In this document: in pieces, positions 42,997 through 46,034 of the stretch
Layout of the letters: each line of letters begins with the position of its first letter
How positions within the stretch are numbered: position 1 is the stretch's first letter
NCBI GenBank assembly: GCA_001789205.1
Contig: MFYT01000061.1
Span: forward strand, 2,480 to 48,513
DNA from: Candidatus Raymondbacteria bacterium RIFOXYA2_FULL_49_16
Lineage (GTDB): Bacteria; Fibrobacterota; OXYB2-FULL-49-7; XYB2-FULL-49-35
Reading direction: 5' to 3'
DNA length: 46,034 bases
Notes under the pieces: model-generated
Told to the model about the DNA's origin: nothing
The model's input: only the letters and a program-made list of their open reading frames with translations
Databases searched by the model: none
Position numbers and translations under genes: made by a program

Positions 42997-43444
42997 GGGT
43001 CACCTGCGATACAATGGCTACATGGGAACGCAGTTTTTCTTCCCACGATTTGACCGCCGATGCTTCAGTAACCGCGGCCGCGTGTTTTTCAGGCAGGAAG
43101 GTGTTTCCCAGAAGGCGCGCGAGCGGCAGTACAGGAAAGACCGGCCGGTAGAGAAAAACTGTTGTAGCCTCCACAGCATGGCTGTTTTCGAAAATGCTAA
43201 TATACGACAATGATTCGGGTGTATCGCGGCGCGCCAAGGGCGCAATAGTGCGCCACAATGCCTGGCTGGCCGCTTCTTGCTGGCGCCGGGCTCGGAACGA
43301 CCGAGCGGCCCTGAATGTTCCAAGATCAGCGCAGTGTTTCGCCGTATAGAGGAGCCCGGTTTCAGTCGCGGCAAAGAGAAAAAAGAGCAGAAAAGGAATG
43401 ACAATGGCGAATTCGATTGCTGCCTGTCCTTTGCTGCCGCGCAT
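42986..43444 (-). CDS. TadE-like pseudopilin-type protein
   Basis: 152 aa. MRGSKGQAAIEFAIVIPFLLFFLFAATETGLLY is a textbook TadE N-terminus (KGQAAIEFA). The periplasmic part (FRAARSFRARRQQEAASQALWRTIAPLAR) has no known motif. First of four overlapping minus-strand genes that form a TadE/G-like group. No prepilin peptidase, secretion ATPase, secretin or major Flp pilin gene is in the window. Confidence 0.75.
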   Translation of the reverse strand: MRGSKGQAAIEFAIVIPFLLFFLFAATETGLLYTAKHCADLGTFRAARSFRARRQQEAASQALWRTIAPLARRDTPESLSYISIFENSHAVEATTVFLYRPVFPVLPLARLLGNTFLPEKHAAAVTEASAVKSWEEKLRSHVAIVSQVTLEK

Positions 43445-43450
43445 GGTGCA

Positions 43451-44437
43451 TTATCCCAGTTTTGGATAGGTGATGTTGTACCGTTTTAAAAAATAGAGAC
43501 GGGTCAGGGCAAAGGTCATGATTCCGAAGAAGAAGAACCAGGGAAAGATGAGGACTTCGAGCGCCATTAAGAACCCGCCGCAGAACTGAAAGGTCATCAT
43601 GACATGCTTGGGATTGTTTGTCAGCAGGTACCGGAAAAAGAAGGGAATACAGACGAGGCCGGTGACAATGGCGATTGGGTCGTGGTTTTGGAAAGCGAAC
43701 GCCAGTGCGCAGATAATAGCACCCGTACTGATTCCGTTCGATAAACGCGTTCCCATGAATACGGCTGTTGTTGTTTTACCGGCTTTTTCATCGCCTTCCA
43801 TGTCCGGTATTGTCGAGTTTATCGAACCGGCAACCATGAAAAAAAAGTACGGCGCAGCTTCTTTCAGGTATGTCCGGACCCCCATGAATTCATTGCCCAG
43901 CGCATACAGCCATCCGAGCCCAAAGGCTAGAAGACCGTATCCCAGCGCATTTGAGAGGAAATCAAGAAAAGGCCTGCCCGTGAATCGGAATGGCTTTGCG
44001 CTATAGGCGACAAGCAGCAGAAGTGAACACAGAAAAAGGGTGCATGTATGTCCGCCGACATATACCGAATATAAAGAAGGGACAAGCAGAAGAATACCGG
44101 TTTCAATGGCTGCCAGTCTGGTGGAAACGCCCGCTTTCGCAATAAGAGGTAATCCTTCGTTCTCCTTGTCAGCCTCAATATCCGTCAGTTGATTCAGGAC
44201 ATAGGCGCCGCCAAGAAGCAGGGTGAACATGATAAGCCCTGTGATGGTTTCCGCGCTGCCAAAGGACAGCATAATGGGAAAATCACGGCCAAGAATGGTG
44301 ATGTGATAGAGCGCTTCAGGAGCGAACAGGACTTTTGCGCGATACACGCCAAGGATGAAATATCCCCAGACCGGGATGAAAATTATGGGGCGCGTGATGA
44401 AAAGAGCGTCGCACAAGAACAAGAAGGCTTTTTTCAT
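43451..44437 (-). CDS. UbiA-family prenyltransferase-like membrane protein
   Basis: 328 aa with eight to nine membrane helices. The two Asp-rich motifs that hold the prenyl diphosphate through Mg are present: NQLTDIEADKENEG (NxxxDxxxD) and DMEGDEKAGKTT (DxxGD). Family members attach isoprenoid chains to quinone or other aromatic rings, or make archaeal-type lipids and haem derivatives; the acceptor is not predictable. It lies 6 bp upstream of the TadE-like gene on the same strand, and diverges from purB over a 77-bp gap. Confidence 0.82.
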   Translation of the reverse strand: MKKAFLFLCDALFITRPIIFIPVWGYFILGVYRAKVLFAPEALYHITILGRDFPIMLSFGSAETITGLIMFTLLLGGAYVLNQLTDIEADKENEGLPLIAKAGVSTRLAAIETGILLLVPSLYSVYVGGHTCTLFLCSLLLLVAYSAKPFRFTGRPFLDFLSNALGYGLLAFGLGWLYALGNEFMGVRTYLKEAAPYFFFMVAGSINSTIPDMEGDEKAGKTTTAVFMGTRLSNGISTGAIICALAFAFQNHDPIAIVTGLVCIPFFFRYLLTNNPKHVMMTFQFCGGFLMALEVLIFPWFFFFGIMTFALTRLYFLKRYNITYPKLG

Positions 44438-44514
44438 TTGCGAAAAATATAGTTAATTGTTCCTGTCCCCTAAAATGAGTTATTTTCTGATAGTATATCC
44501 ATGAAAGGAAACTT

Positions 44515-45951
44515 ATGAAAAAGGCAGTCTACGAGAACCCACTCATATCCCGTTATTCGAGCAAAGAAATGCTCTATGTATTTTCCCCTGACTTCAAATT
44601 CAGGACCTGGCGGAAGCTCTGGGTCGCGCTCGCAGAAAGCGAACAGAGGCTGGGCCTGCCCATTTCCAAGGCGCAGATAGCTGAACTTAAGAAGAACCAA
44701 GATGCAATAAATTACGCTGTGGCTGAAAAGCGGGAAAGAGAGACCCGCCACGATGTCATGTCGCACGTCTACGCGTATGGCAAACAGTGCCCCAAGGCCG
44801 CGGGTATTATCCACCTGGGCGCCACCAGCGCTTATGTGGGCGACAATACTGACCTGATACAGATGAAAGACGCGTTTGGGCTGGTCCGCGCGCGGCTTTT
44901 CAAGGTCATCGGCAACCTGTCACGCTTTGCCCATCAGTACCGTGCCATGCCAGCGCTTGCCTACACGCATTTCCAACCCGCGCAACTTACGACCATTGGC
45001 AAGCGTGCAACACTTTGGATACAGGAACTGCTCATGGACCTGTCCGACCTCGACTATTACCTGTCCGGCCTCAAATTCCTGGGTGTCAAAGGCACCACAG
45101 GCACACAGGCGAGTTTTCTCGAATTGTTCAATGGCAATCACGCCAAGGTCAAAAAGCTGGATGCATTGGTCGCGCGCGCAGCGGGTTTTGCAGCGACGTT
45201 TGGCGTATCGGGACAAACCTATTCACGTAAGGTGGATTCCCGGGCCCTTGCCGTGCTGTCGGGCATTGCCCAATCAGCGCACAAAATGACCAATGATATC
45301 CGGCTCCTGCAAAGTCTCAAGGAAATGGAAGAACCTTTTGAAAAAAAACAGATTGGTTCGTCCGCCATGGCGTATAAGCGCAATCCCATGCGTTCGGAAC
45401 GGGTCGCGTCCCTTGCCCGCTTTGTCATGGCGCTTACCTCGTCAGTCAACCATACCGCCGCAACGCAGTGGTTTGAGCGCACGCTCGACGATTCAGCCAA
45501 CAAACGGCTTGCCGTATGCGAGGCCTTTCTCGCGGCTGATGCCATTCTCATCCTTCTCGAGAACATCTCCTCCAACCTTGTGGTCTACCCCCGGATCATA
45601 GAAGAGCGCATCAAAGCGGAATTGCCGTTTATGGCCACGGAAAACATCCTCATGGAAGCGGTGAAACGGGGAGGCAACCGGCAAGAACTTCACGAAAAAA
45701 TAAGGCGTTATTCCATGGAAGCTGGCGCGGAGGTGAAGCTGCATGGCCGGAAAAACGATCTGCTCGAACGTATCGCGCGCGACCCCGCTTTCAGGCTCGA
45801 TTTCTTACGTATCAGGAAGCTTATGGCGCCCGCGGCGTATACCGGCCGGTCTTCGCAGCAGGTTGTTGAATTCCTCAATGCCGAAGTGCGGCCACTACTG
45901 CGGAGGCGGAAAGGGGCCTTGGCGCTCGCTGAGGTCAAGCTTAAGGTTTAA
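44515..45951 (+). CDS. purB: adenylosuccinate lyase
   Basis: 478 aa with GAAAGGAAA before the ATG. The fumarase/aspartase superfamily signature is GSSAMAYKRNPMRSE from about residue 281. TRHDVMSHVYAYG and GIIHLGATSAYVGDNTDL give the His-containing and substrate-binding regions, as in the eukaryote-like PurB group (~480 aa). It cleaves SAICAR and adenylosuccinate in purine synthesis, releasing fumarate. It stands alone; the last 83 bp of the window contain nothing I can call. Confidence 0.94.
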   Translation: MKKAVYENPLISRYSSKEMLYVFSPDFKFRTWRKLWVALAESEQRLGLPISKAQIAELKKNQDAINYAVAEKRERETRHDVMSHVYAYGKQCPKAAGIIHLGATSAYVGDNTDLIQMKDAFGLVRARLFKVIGNLSRFAHQYRAMPALAYTHFQPAQLTTIGKRATLWIQELLMDLSDLDYYLSGLKFLGVKGTTGTQASFLELFNGNHAKVKKLDALVARAAGFAATFGVSGQTYSRKVDSRALAVLSGIAQSAHKMTNDIRLLQSLKEMEEPFEKKQIGSSAMAYKRNPMRSERVASLARFVMALTSSVNHTAATQWFERTLDDSANKRLAVCEAFLAADAILILLENISSNLVVYPRIIEERIKAELPFMATENILMEAVKRGGNRQELHEKIRRYSMEAGAEVKLHGRKNDLLERIARDPAFRLDFLRIRKLMAPAAYTGRSSQQVVEFLNAEVRPLLRRRKGALALAEVKLKV

Positions 45952-46034
45952 AGAACTGTGATTCAGACAGTATAATTTATCCACACTGATATCTTGCCGC
46001 ACGCCTCTGGGAATACGGGTAATCACCCATCTGG

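Overview
The window looks like a chromosomal segment from a flagellated, diderm member of the FCB (Fibrobacterota/Bacteroidota) superphylum, possibly a Fibrobacterota-like lineage. The evidence is a 2179-residue SprA homologue (type 9 secretion / gliding translocon), a fragment with a YPNPFNP-type C-terminal sorting tail, a signal-peptidase II lipoprotein, and a FlaB-like flagellin with flgJ-flgN-flgK-flgL. The phylum assignment is inference. No rRNA, tRNA, CRISPR array or complete insertion sequence was seen.

Region 1 (about 1-8.2 kb) is accessory and partly AT-rich. It holds the 5' end of an exported protein, a GNAT-fragment/resolvase-HTH chimera, a small unknown gene, a DUF1016 (YhcG-type) nuclease carrying two palindromes in its coding sequence, an AAA-DUF4143 ATPase with a near-consensus promoter, a truncated sorting-tail remnant, and an AraC / Gfo-Idh-MocA oxidoreductase / DMT permease cassette. 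Three same-orientation copies of an unassigned dispersed repeat (about 2446, 4388 and 7921) follow the nuclease, the ATPase and the permease.

Region 2 (8.2-20.5 kb) is a flagellar block: flgJ (with a lytic transglycosylase domain), flgN, flgK, flgL and flagellin, then a small predicted outer-membrane protein, a YiiX-like lipoprotein, a 7TM-GAF histidine kinase, an NtrC-family sigma-54 activator and a PfkB sugar kinase. Good -24/-12 (sigma-54) promoters lie before flgJ and the flagellin gene. The linked kinase/activator pair is the natural candidate to drive them. FlgK and FlgL carry extra beta-rich modules that resemble a segment of SprA.

Region 3 (20.6-29.2 kb) has an aminotransferase and a hotdog thioesterase running without a gap into a complete F-type ATP synthase operon (atpZ-I-B-E-F-H-A-G-D-C). 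Region 4 (29.2-33.2 kb) is a translation block: rplY, pth, rpsF, ssb, rpsR, a DUF2232 membrane protein and rplI. The pth reading frame is broken at a run of ten A. Region 5 (33.3-41.4 kb) is sprA followed by an RNase E/G gene. Region 6 (41.4-46 kb) holds, on the minus strand, a UbiA-family prenyltransferase and a set of TadE/TadG-like pseudopilin-type proteins, and then purB on the plus strand.
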